In this document: positions 25,289 to 32,343 of the stretch, in pieces | How positions within the stretch are numbered: the stretch's first letter is position 1 | How the letters are laid out: each line of letters begins with the position of its first letter | Origin: Candidatus Crickella caballi | GTDB lineage: Bacteria; Bacillota; Clostridia; Peptostreptococcales; Anaerovoracaceae | Reading direction: 5' to 3' | NCBI GenBank assembly: GCA_018064665.1 | Contig: JAGHUV010000012.1 | Location: 1-40,230, forward strand | DNA length: 40,230 nucleotides | Program-made: the position numbers and the translations under genes | The notes under the pieces: model-generated | What the model was told of the DNA's origin: nothing | Seen by the model: the letters and a program-made list of their open reading frames with translations, nothing else | The model's database searches: none

Positions 25289-26773
25289 ATGACGGAGTTA
25301 TTTAGTGCCATAGCCGGATTCTTTACTTTTTCGCATGTCATGGTGATCGTTTACGTGCTTAATATTATTATTGCACTGGCGATCATCTTTACAGGCTCCA
25401 AAACACCTACATCAACACTTGCATGGATCATGATACTGTTCATGCTTCCGTTAATTGGGCTTTTGATGTATCTTATTTTCTCACAGAACATCGCAAGAAT
25501 CAAAATCAATAAGATGTCAGAGGCTGAAGCTTCCGGCATAAACGGATTGCTCAGCAGACAGAAGCTTATACTTGATGAATACAGACATACTGAAGGTGCG
25601 GGAAAGTTTTCCAGATGGGGCAATATGGTTGCACTCAACCTTGAATATGCAGACTCCCTTCTTACAGGAAATGATGAAGTAGAGTTCATTTATGACGGAA
25701 AAGAAATGTTCAACCGACTGCTGGAGGATATCAGCAAAGCGGAATATACAATTAAGGTATGCTACTTCATTGTTAAGGATGATGAAGTAGGAAGGACGTT
25801 TCTTGAAGCACTTACCGAAAAAGCACGCCAGGGAGTCAAGGTCAGACTTCTGCTTGACGCACTTGGAAGCAGATCAATCGGTAGTCGAGAACTCAGAGAA
25901 TTCGAGAAAGCCGGAGGTCAGTATGCATTCTTCTTCAAGCCAACCTTGAGACATTTATTATTCCGTATTAATTACCGTAATCATCGAAAAATAGTCATAA
26001 TTGATAACAAAATCGGATATCTTGGAGGCTTTAATATTGCCAGGGAGTATCTCGGACTTAAGAAAAAGTTTGGATACTGGAGAGATACCCAGATGATTAT
26101 TAAAGGTAATGCACTGACGGCTCTGAATACACAGTTCTATATTGACTGGAGATTTACAACCAAGGAGCAGATCAATCTCGTCCAAAGCTCACTGGAATAT
26201 GCTTATCATGGAAGCTCGGAGGGAGGGATCCCTGTGCAGATCGTCAGCAGTGGCCCGGAATCAAACAGAGGAACCATCAAGCTTGCCATGATGAGAATGA
26301 TAACAGGTGCTCAGAGAAGTATCTATATCCAGACACCTTATCTGGTTCCTGACGAGCCTATGATCCAGTCTCTTGCAATGGCTGCAAGGGCCGGAATAGA
26401 CGTCAGAATCATGATACCCTGCATGCCGGATCATCCTTTTGTATACAGGACGACTTTACATAACGCCGGAATTCTAATGGAGGACGGAGCGAAGATTTAC
26501 ATCTATGATAAAGGCTTTCTGCATGCCAAGACTCTTACTGTAGACGGAGAAGTCGGCACGGTGGGAACAACCAACTTTGACATAAGAAGCTTCAGACTCA
26601 ACTTTGAGACCAATGCTTTTATATACGACAGCACAGTTACTGCAGAGCTCAACAGGCAGTTTGAGGAAGACATGCTGGACTGTCACGAATATACAATTGA
26701 AGACAGACAAAATCTTACAGTATGGGACAGATTTGCAGAATCAATATCAAGACTGCTTACGGAAGTTCTGTAA
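25289..26773 (+). CDS. cls: Cardiolipin synthase
   Basis: This phospholipase-D superfamily enzyme condenses two phosphatidylglycerols into cardiolipin. Two N-terminal membrane segments (about 15-35 and 43-63) are followed by two PLD domains with HKD motifs: HRKIVIIDNKIGYLGGFN (232-249) and HAKTLTVDGEVGTVGTTNFD (412-431). At 494 residues it is full-length. ATG 25289 follows GGAGG closely, nine bases after miaB. Grouping with plsX and plsY fits membrane lipid synthesis. Confidence 0.94.
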   Translation: MTELFSAIAGFFTFSHVMVIVYVLNIIIALAIIFTGSKTPTSTLAWIMILFMLPLIGLLMYLIFSQNIARIKINKMSEAEASGINGLLSRQKLILDEYRHTEGAGKFSRWGNMVALNLEYADSLLTGNDEVEFIYDGKEMFNRLLEDISKAEYTIKVCYFIVKDDEVGRTFLEALTEKARQGVKVRLLLDALGSRSIGSRELREFEKAGGQYAFFFKPTLRHLLFRINYRNHRKIVIIDNKIGYLGGFNIAREYLGLKKKFGYWRDTQMIIKGNALTALNTQFYIDWRFTTKEQINLVQSSLEYAYHGSSEGGIPVQIVSSGPESNRGTIKLAMMRMITGAQRSIYIQTPYLVPDEPMIQSLAMAARAGIDVRIMIPCMPDHPFVYRTTLHNAGILMEDGAKIYIYDKGFLHAKTLTVDGEVGTVGTTNFDIRSFRLNFETNAFIYDSTVTAELNRQFEEDMLDCHEYTIEDRQNLTVWDRFAESISRLLTEVL

Positions 26774-26800
26774 GTAAATGATTAGTGGGAGTAATAATTA

Positions 26801-27430
26801 ATGACTGGAACAATAATGACCAAAATACTGACTCTGCCGGGAATACTTCTGGCGTTATGCTTTCATGAGTATGCTCATGCATGGATGTCCAATAAGCTCG
26901 GAGATCCTACACCGAAGAGACAGGGCAGACTTACAGTAAATCCGACAGCTCACATCGATGTGCTGGGATTTGTTGCACTGCTTATCTGTGGCTTCGGCTG
27001 GGGAAAGCCTGTGCAGATAGATCCGTACTACTATAAGAACAGGAGAAGAGATGAGATGCTGGTTGCGCTTGCGGGCGTTACTATGAACCTTCTGCTGGCG
27101 GTCATTTTCTCGTTCCCGACAAAGCTGCTGTACAGCGCATATGTGAATGCGACGATGGCGGGAGGAGACGGAGGTATCTGGGAAATCGGGTATTATATCT
27201 TCTTCTATACGGTTATGATCAACCTGTGCCTTATGATATTCAATCTCATTCCGATTCCGCCGCTTGACGGATGGAACGTAATCAGCAATCTTGTTGATCT
27301 TCGCAAGTACAAATGGTATCCGTATGTTTACAATTACGGCGGTTACATATTAATAGCGTTAATACTTCTGAATGTTACAGATTTAGTATTAACGCCATGT
27401 GTCAACTTTTTTATGAATTTGTTGTTCTAA
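26801..27430 (+). CDS. Site-2 protease-like membrane metalloprotease (M50)
   Basis: The 209-residue product is a polytopic membrane protein of the M50 family. The zinc site HEYAH is at 22-26, followed by HAWMSNKLGDPTPKRQGRLT, NPTAHIDVLG and the second metal-binding motif NLIPIPPLDGWN (about 147-158). It is the minimal form without a PDZ domain, like many Firmicute YwhC-type proteins; substrates are unknown. GGGAG precedes ATG 26801 at nine bases. It ends the long plus-strand run, and its stop lies three bases from the stop of the converging gntR gene. A strong inverted repeat lies in its last codons. Confidence 0.88.
   Translation: MTGTIMTKILTLPGILLALCFHEYAHAWMSNKLGDPTPKRQGRLTVNPTAHIDVLGFVALLICGFGWGKPVQIDPYYYKNRRRDEMLVALAGVTMNLLLAVIFSFPTKLLYSAYVNATMAGGDGGIWEIGYYIFFYTVMINLCLMIFNLIPIPPLDGWNVISNLVDLRKYKWYPYVYNYGGYILIALILLNVTDLVLTPCVNFFMNLLF
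27356..27395 (+). repeat. Intragenic inverted repeat at the 3' end of the M50 gene
   Basis: GCGTTAATACT (27356-27366) and AGTATTAACGC (27385-27395) are perfect complements. The 18-base loop has its own TCTG/CAGA stem. A TTTTTT run follows 11 bases after the stem. Because there is no space between the converging genes, this hairpin may act as the 3' end or terminator of the long operon, but it is inside coding sequence. Confidence 0.5.
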
Positions 27431-27433
27431 AGG

Positions 27434-28090
27434 TTAGAAGTATTTTGCCATACGACGAAGCTTTGAATTTTCCATGTGATGTTCCATAGCCTTACGTCCG
27501 GCTGCAACATTCTTAATTTCAAAGGCTTCAAAGATTGCCTTGTGCTCCTCAAGAATAGTAGCAAGATATTCACCTGTATATGTGCGGGCAGGAGCAGAAT
27601 GTTTAAGATATGTCTGATAAGCAGTCAGAGTTTTCTGAAGAAGGCGATCCTTGGTTCCTGCGTATATCAGGCTGTGAAATTGTGAGTTGAAGGCAAGAAC
27701 CTTCTCGGCATCATCCTTAAGAGTGTAGAATTCCATGAATTCAACTGTTTCCTTGAGAGCATCGATTTCATCGGCTGTCATTCTGAGGATTGCCCATTCA
27801 ACTGCCTGTACCTCGAAGAGATTTCTGAGGTCGAACATATCAGAGATATCGCGCTTGCTGAGGCCTATTACAAAGGCACCTCTGTTAGGAATATTTTCAA
27901 TAAGTCCATCCGCTTCAAGCTGACGAAAAGCCTCTCTTACAGGAGTTCTGCTGACGTTATACTTCTTGCAGATAGTCTGCTCGATAAGCTTGGTTCCGGG
28001 AGGCAGCTCACCGGCAAGGATGTCATGCTGAATATCCAGATAAAGGCTTGTCGATAGTGGTTGATTACTGGTGTCAATTTGATTATTCAT
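27434..28090 (-). CDS. GntR-family (FadR/FCD) transcriptional regulator
   Basis: The 218-residue product has an N-terminal winged helix (about 15-75) with the GntR signature KKYNVSRTPVREAFRQLEADGLIENIPNRG-like pattern. An all-helical FCD ligand-binding domain (about 85-210) follows, with DMFDLRNLFEVQAVEWAI and a His-rich end (EEHKAIFEAF, MEHHMENSKLR) that usually binds a metal and an organic acid. GAGG lies eight bases before ATG 28090. Its promoter and a palindromic operator are directly upstream, so it is probably autoregulated. The ligand and target genes are unknown; no metabolic gene cluster that it would obviously control adjoins it. Confidence 0.9.
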   Translation of the reverse strand: MNNQIDTSNQPLSTSLYLDIQHDILAGELPPGTKLIEQTICKKYNVSRTPVREAFRQLEADGLIENIPNRGAFVIGLSKRDISDMFDLRNLFEVQAVEWAILRMTADEIDALKETVEFMEFYTLKDDAEKVLAFNSQFHSLIYAGTKDRLLQKTLTAYQTYLKHSAPARTYTGEYLATILEEHKAIFEAFEIKNVAAGRKAMEHHMENSKLRRMAKYF

Positions 28091-28115
28091 TTATTTAACC
28101 TCGAAAACAAATTCT

Positions 28116-28165
28116 AAATTGTATACGTTTAATACAATTTTAGATTTTTCCACATATCATGTCAA
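28116..28165 (-). promoter_or_regulatory. gntR promoter with overlapping palindromic operator
   Basis: On the minus strand TTGACA (28165-28160) and TAAAAT (28142-28137) are 17 bases apart. AAATTGTAT (28116-28124) and ATACAATTT (28132-28140) form a perfect 9-base inverted repeat with a 7-base centre, covering part of the -10 and the start site. The TTGTAT/ATACAA half-sites resemble sites of FCD-type GntR proteins. The -35 lies within the first codons of nth. Confidence 0.75.
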
Positions 28166-28812
28166 TGAAAAAAACACGATTCAACATAGAAAAAGTAAAT
28201 GAAATTATAGAACGTCTTGAAACAATGCATCCTGATGCGGCATGTGCGCTGGAGCATAAAAATGTTTTCCAGCTGCTTGTTGCTGTAGTGCTGTCGGCAC
28301 AGACTACGGATGTGAGCGTTAATAAGGTTTCGCCTGCATTGTTTGAGTCATATCCGACTCCGGATAAGCTGGCTTCGGCCGATATTAATGACGTTGAGGA
28401 CAGGATTAGGACAATCGGTTTGTATAAGAACAAAGCCCGCAATATCGTTAAACTCTCGCAGGAACTGGTCGAACGTTTTGACGGCAATGTTCCCGATAAC
28501 TTTGATGATCTGGTAAGCCTGCCGGGAGTGGGACGCAAAACTGCCAATGTAGTTCTTGCCGAAGCTTTCGGAGAGGAGAGAATCGCTGTTGACACACATG
28601 TTTTCAGAGTTGCCAACAGAATAGGACTTACCGATGAAAAGGACGTGAACGGAACGGAAGAAGCACTGATGAAGGTTCTTCCGCTTGGGAAATGGACAAG
28701 AACACATCATCTGCTGATATTTCATGGCAGAAGAATATGCAGTGCAAGAAAACCTAAATGTGAGGAATGCCTCCTGAAAGACATATGTATAAGCAGCACT
28801 GATAATGATTAA
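28159..28812 (+). CDS. nth: Endonuclease III
   Basis: Nth is a DNA glycosylase/AP lyase that removes oxidised pyrimidines. The helix-hairpin-helix LPGVGRKTANVVL carries the catalytic Lys127; the catalytic Asp145 is in VDTHVFRV. Four cysteines (C194, C201, C204, C210; CX6CX2CX5C) bind the [4Fe-4S] cluster. The length of 217 is normal. ATG 28159 has no Shine-Dalgarno; a second ATG two codons on also lacks one. The gene starts within the gntR promoter region, so binding of that regulator could affect it. A weak plus-strand -10 (TACAAT, 28133-28138) is possible, giving a very short leader. Confidence 0.93.
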   Translation: MSMKKTRFNIEKVNEIIERLETMHPDAACALEHKNVFQLLVAVVLSAQTTDVSVNKVSPALFESYPTPDKLASADINDVEDRIRTIGLYKNKARNIVKLSQELVERFDGNVPDNFDDLVSLPGVGRKTANVVLAEAFGEERIAVDTHVFRVANRIGLTDEKDVNGTEEALMKVLPLGKWTRTHHLLIFHGRRICSARKPKCEECLLKDICISSTDND

Positions 28813-28835
28813 AAATTTTTGCACACTATAAAAAC

Positions 28836-28863
28836 TTGAAAATGCACAGTTCTTTGTTATGAT
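28836..28863 (+). promoter_or_regulatory. gap promoter
   Basis: TTGAAA (28836-28841) and TATGAT (28858-28863) are 16 bases apart, and TG at 28855-28857 (TGT) makes an extended -10. It would drive gap-pgk-tpiA. Confidence 0.65.
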
Positions 28864-28867
28864 AGTT

Positions 28868-28886
28868 AAAGGCCTGTAAAGCCTTT
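28868..28886 (+). other. Hairpin at the 5' end of the gap transcript
   Basis: AAAGGC (28868-28873) pairs with GCCTTT (28881-28886) over seven bases, right at the predicted transcription start. A 5'-terminal hairpin of this kind often protects abundant mRNAs from decay. Confidence 0.4.
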
Positions 28887-28924
28887 CTATAATAAATTAA
28901 TTATTAGATTTACGGAGGAAGAAA

Positions 28925-29941
28925 ATGGTTAAAGTTGGTATTAACGGTTGGGGAAGAATCTCAACATGTACTATGAGAGCAGCACGCCTTTTCGACGATA
29001 TCGAAATCGTTGGAATTAACTGGCGTAATGCAGACTACGATTATGTAAGATACATGCTTCAGTACGATACTACTTTCGGTAGATTTCCTACAGAGGTAGG
29101 CGTATGGGAGAAGGGAATCGTAGTAGATGGTAAGAAGATTCCTGTATACTTCGAAGAGGATCCTTCAAAGATTCCTTGGAGCGAGTGCGGCGCTGAGTAC
29201 ATCATCGACGGAACAGGCGCTCTCACAACTGCTGAGAAGTCACAGCCGCATCTGGATGCAGGTGCCAAGAAGGTTATTATTTCCGCTCCTGCCAAGGATG
29301 ACACACCTACATTCGTATATGGTGTAAACCATGATGTTTATACAAGCGACATGAATATTGTTTCTGCTGCATCCTGCACAACAAACTGCCTCGCACCTAT
29401 CTGCAAGGTTATCAACGACAAGTGGGGAATCGAGCAGGGTCTCATGACTACTATTCACGCTTCCACAGGCAAGCAGAAAACAATCGACGGACGTTCAAAC
29501 AAGGACTGGAGAGTAGGAAGAGCTGTATATAACAACATTATTCCTACTACAACAGGTGCAGCAAAGGCTGTTGGCAAGGTTATTCCTGATGTACAGGGCA
29601 AGCTGACAGGAATGGCATTCAGAGTTCCTGCAATCGACGTATCCGTTGTTGACCTCAGTGTACAGCTGAAGAATTCCGCATCGCTCGCAGAGATCAATGC
29701 AGCAATGAAGGAAGCTTCGGAAGGAGCACTCAAGGATGTCATGACTTACACTGAAGATGAAGTTGTATCAATGGACTTCCTCGGATGCACAGCACCATCC
29801 GCATATGATGGCAAGATGGGCATTGAGCTTAATGACAAGTTCTTCAAGCTCGTAGGATACTATGACAATGAGTTCGGATATACCTGCAATATGCTCAGAC
29901 TTTGCAGACATATGGCAAACGTTGATGGCAATAATAAATAA
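28925..29941 (+). CDS. gap: Glyceraldehyde-3-phosphate dehydrogenase, type I
   Basis: GAPDH oxidises glyceraldehyde-3-phosphate to 1,3-bisphosphoglycerate in glycolysis. The active-site ASCTTNCLAP has Cys151 and the partner His178 lies in TTIHASTGKQKT; NIIPTTTGAAKAVGKV and WYDNE-like YYDNEFGY are present. At 338 residues the length is normal. Two parts of the NAD site depart from the family: the dinucleotide loop reads GWGRIST instead of GFGRIGR, and the Asp that usually contacts the NAD ribose (IND) is Trp33 (INWRN). NADP use or dual use is possible. GGAGGA precedes ATG 28925. It is the first gene of gap-pgk-tpiA. Confidence 0.96.
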   Translation: MVKVGINGWGRISTCTMRAARLFDDIEIVGINWRNADYDYVRYMLQYDTTFGRFPTEVGVWEKGIVVDGKKIPVYFEEDPSKIPWSECGAEYIIDGTGALTTAEKSQPHLDAGAKKVIISAPAKDDTPTFVYGVNHDVYTSDMNIVSAASCTTNCLAPICKVINDKWGIEQGLMTTIHASTGKQKTIDGRSNKDWRVGRAVYNNIIPTTTGAAKAVGKVIPDVQGKLTGMAFRVPAIDVSVVDLSVQLKNSASLAEINAAMKEASEGALKDVMTYTEDEVVSMDFLGCTAPSAYDGKMGIELNDKFFKLVGYYDNEFGYTCNMLRLCRHMANVDGNNK

Positions 29942-29963
29942 TTAATGAGGTTTAATTAAAGAA

Positions 29964-31145
29964 ATGAAAAAGACTGTTAAAGATATTGATTGGGCAGGAA
30001 AGACAGCCGTTATCAGATGCGACCTTAATGCTCCTATGGAAGACGGAGAGATTACTGACGATACAAGAATCAAGGCGCCTGTGCCAACTCTCAGATATTT
30101 GGCTGATCACGGTGCCAAGGTAGTAATTCTGTCACATCTCGGAAGACCGGGAAAGCCGGACCCGGAGTTTTCACTTGCTCCTGTAGCTGTAAGACTTAGC
30201 GAGTATCTGGGTCAGGAAGTAAAGTTTGTTCCTTCCGATGCTGTCGTAGACGAAAAGGTCAAAGCTGAAGCTGCTGCACTTAAGCCGGGCGAATTCATGC
30301 TTCTTGAGAACGTAAGATACCGTCCTGAAGAAGAAGACAATGATCCTGAGTTTGCAAGACAGCTTTCAGAGCTTGGCGATGTATTTGTTCAGGAAGCATT
30401 CGGAACAGCTCACAGAGCACATGCATCAATGACAGGAATCACTGAGTACATTCCTGCAGTTTCGGGACTCCTGATCAAGAAGGAGATAGAGTTCCTGGGA
30501 GAGGCTGTAGACAATCCTGAAAGACCTTTTGCTGCTATTATGGGTGGCGCAAAGGTTGCTGATAAGATTCCTGTAATCACATCTCTGCTCAACAAGGTTG
30601 ATATGCTGCTTATCGGAGGCGGAATGAGCTACACCTTCATTAAGGCTGAAGGATATTCAATCGGAAAATCACTTCTTGATGAGGAAGGCGTTGAGCTTGC
30701 AGCACATATCATTAAGACAGCCAAAGAAAAGGGCGTAGAGCTTCTTCTTCCTTTAGATGCTGTCGCAGCGGATGAGTTTTCTGAAGATACAGCATACGAT
30801 GTATATGATATCGATTCTATTCCAGATAACAGAATGGGATTGGATATCGGACCTAAGACGATAAAGCTGTATACAGAAGAGCTTAAGAAAGCTAAGACTG
30901 TTGTATGGAACGGACCGATGGGCGTTTTCGAAATGGAAAACTTCCAGGCAGGAACCAGAGCCATTGCAGAGTGTCTGGCAGAACTGGATGCAACTACTAT
31001 TATCGGAGGCGGTGACTCCGCTGCCGCAGTGGATGAATTCGGACTTGCTGATAAGATGACTCATATTTCCACAGGCGGCGGAGCAAGTCTTAAGTTCCTG
31101 GAGGGAAGAGTTCTTCCTGCAATTGATGTAATAGAGGAGTTATAA
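29964..31145 (+). CDS. pgk: Phosphoglycerate kinase
   Basis: PGK transfers the acyl phosphate of 1,3-bisphosphoglycerate to ADP. The N-terminal substrate domain has IRCDLNAPMEDGEITDDTRI and LSHLGRPGK, and AFGTAHRAHASMTGI; the nucleotide domain has MGGAKVADKIPVI, GGGMSYTFIKA, VVWNGPMGVFE and the C-terminal loop GGGDSAAAV with STGGGASLKFLEG. At 393 residues it is full-length. It starts 22 bases after gap with GAGG upstream; tpiA begins two bases after its stop. Co-transcription from the gap promoter is likely. Confidence 0.97.
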   Translation: MKKTVKDIDWAGKTAVIRCDLNAPMEDGEITDDTRIKAPVPTLRYLADHGAKVVILSHLGRPGKPDPEFSLAPVAVRLSEYLGQEVKFVPSDAVVDEKVKAEAAALKPGEFMLLENVRYRPEEEDNDPEFARQLSELGDVFVQEAFGTAHRAHASMTGITEYIPAVSGLLIKKEIEFLGEAVDNPERPFAAIMGGAKVADKIPVITSLLNKVDMLLIGGGMSYTFIKAEGYSIGKSLLDEEGVELAAHIIKTAKEKGVELLLPLDAVAADEFSEDTAYDVYDIDSIPDNRMGLDIGPKTIKLYTEELKKAKTVVWNGPMGVFEMENFQAGTRAIAECLAELDATTIIGGGDSAAAVDEFGLADKMTHISTGGGASLKFLEGRVLPAIDVIEEL

Positions 31146-31147
31146 AA

Positions 31148-31909
31148 ATGAAGGAATTTCTGATTGCCGGAAACTGGAAGATGAATAAGACAATAGCAGA
31201 GGCAGAAGAATTTGCCAAAGCTCTTGTCGATATGAAGCATGAAAATGCTGAAGATGTTGCAATACTTGCACCATATCTCCAGCTTCCGGGCCTGAAAAAA
31301 ATTCTTGAAGGAAGCGGCATAAAGCTCGGAGCACAGAACTGTCATTTTGAAGCAAGCGGCGCGTACACAGGAGAGATATCGGTTCCTATGCTTAAGGAAA
31401 TCGGAGTTGACTACTGCATAGTAGGTCATTCTGAGAGAAGGGAGTACTTCAACGAAACAGATGATACCGTAAATCTTAAAATTAAAGCTCTTCTTGAGAA
31501 TGGAATCAGACCGATACTGTGTGTAGGAGAGTCTCTGGAGGTCAGAGAGCAGCATACGGAGCAGACCTTTGTTGCCAGCCAGCTGTTCAGGGATCTGGAA
31601 GGCGTTTATCTCGGCGAACTCGACAAGGTTATCATCGCTTACGAGCCTATATGGGCCATCGGAACGGGCAAAACAGCCACTGCCGATCAGGCTGAGGAGA
31701 TGTGCGCATTCATAAGAGGCGTCCTTGGCGGTATGTACAGCATGGAGGTTGCCGACAGAATGCTTATTCTGTACGGAGGAAGCATGAAGCCTGGCAATGC
31801 CGGTGAAATCATGGAAAAACCTGATGTTAACGGCGGACTTATCGGTGGTGCAAGCCTTAATGTAAGTGATCTGGCATCAATCGCAGAATCTGCTGCAAAA
31901 CTTAAATAA
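31148..31909 (+). CDS. tpiA: Triosephosphate isomerase
   Basis: TPI interconverts dihydroxyacetone phosphate and glyceraldehyde-3-phosphate. GNWKMNKT carries the active-site Asn and Lys, IVGHSERREYF the catalytic His, and AYEPIWAIGTGKTAT the catalytic Glu and loop 6. The phosphate-binding LYGGSMKPGNA and GGLIGGASL close the barrel. The length of 253 is normal. GAGGAG precedes ATG 31148. gpmI and eno, which often complete this cluster, are missing, but secG still follows, as in the gapA-pgk-tpi-pgm-eno-secG order of many Firmicutes. Confidence 0.97.
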   Translation: MKEFLIAGNWKMNKTIAEAEEFAKALVDMKHENAEDVAILAPYLQLPGLKKILEGSGIKLGAQNCHFEASGAYTGEISVPMLKEIGVDYCIVGHSERREYFNETDDTVNLKIKALLENGIRPILCVGESLEVREQHTEQTFVASQLFRDLEGVYLGELDKVIIAYEPIWAIGTGKTATADQAEEMCAFIRGVLGGMYSMEVADRMLILYGGSMKPGNAGEIMEKPDVNGGLIGGASLNVSDLASIAESAAKLK

Positions 31910-31935
31910 AACATAAACTTTTTGTCTTTGAGATT

Positions 31936-31964
31936 TTGACACTTGAACCCCCGAGTGTTATTAT
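31936..31964 (+). promoter_or_regulatory. secG promoter
   Basis: TTGACA (31936-31941) and TATTAT (31959-31964) are 17 bases apart, the best match to consensus in the window. The spacer region holds ACACTTG (31939-31945) with CGAGTGT (31952-31958), a 7-base imperfect palindrome that could be an operator or a remnant of a tpiA terminator without a U-run. The leader is about 65 bases. Confidence 0.75.
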
Positions 31965-32034
31965 TAAAAGATAATTGGCAAGTGTTTTTGAAATTTATTT
32001 AAACAAGTAGTTTTTAACTTTGAAGGAGGAAAAT

Positions 32035-32268
32035 ATGCATACAGCATTGATGATAATTCTTCTTATTTCCAGCATCGTACTTATCGCAAGTATTCTGCTT
32101 CAGTCCAGCAACAGCGATGGTCTTTCAGGATCAATCGCAGGCGGAGCAGAGCAGCTGTTCGGTAAGAAGAAGAGCAGAGGATATGATGCTTTGCTTTCCA
32201 AGATTACAACAATCGGAGCAGTAGTTTACATCATCGTATCTCTGGTTATTGTAGCTATTTTTAACTAA
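32035..32268 (+). CDS. secG: Preprotein translocase subunit SecG
   Basis: SecG is a small component of the SecYEG channel. The 77-residue product has two membrane helices (about 2-20 and 57-75) flanking a loop with the family motif SSNSDGLSGSIAGGAEQLFGKKKSRG-like sequence, where LLQ-S and the GG-LFG segment are typical. The frame opens at a TTG 15 bases earlier, but that TTG is part of the Shine-Dalgarno region; AAGGAGG ends six bases before ATG 32035, which is taken as the start. rnr and smpB, its common followers, are absent. Confidence 0.93.
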   Translation: MHTALMIILLISSIVLIASILLQSSNSDGLSGSIAGGAEQLFGKKKSRGYDALLSKITTIGAVVYIIVSLVIVAIFN

Positions 32269-32278
32269 TCGACTGTTT

Positions 32279-32315
32279 CGGAATGAGTGCCTTCTTTTCA
32301 TGAGCACTCATTCCG
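32279..32315 (+). repeat. Strong hairpin between secG and the pyrophosphatase-like gene
   Basis: CGGAATGAGTGC (32279-32290) and GCACTCATTCCG (32304-32315) form a perfect 12-base stem with a 13-base loop. No U-run follows (ATGACATTTCTAC). It may be a weak terminator, an mRNA processing site or a stability element that lowers expression of the downstream genes relative to secG. No separate promoter is seen between it and 32344. Confidence 0.6.
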
Positions 32316-32343
32316 ATGACATTTCTACAGGGGGTTTATTTTT

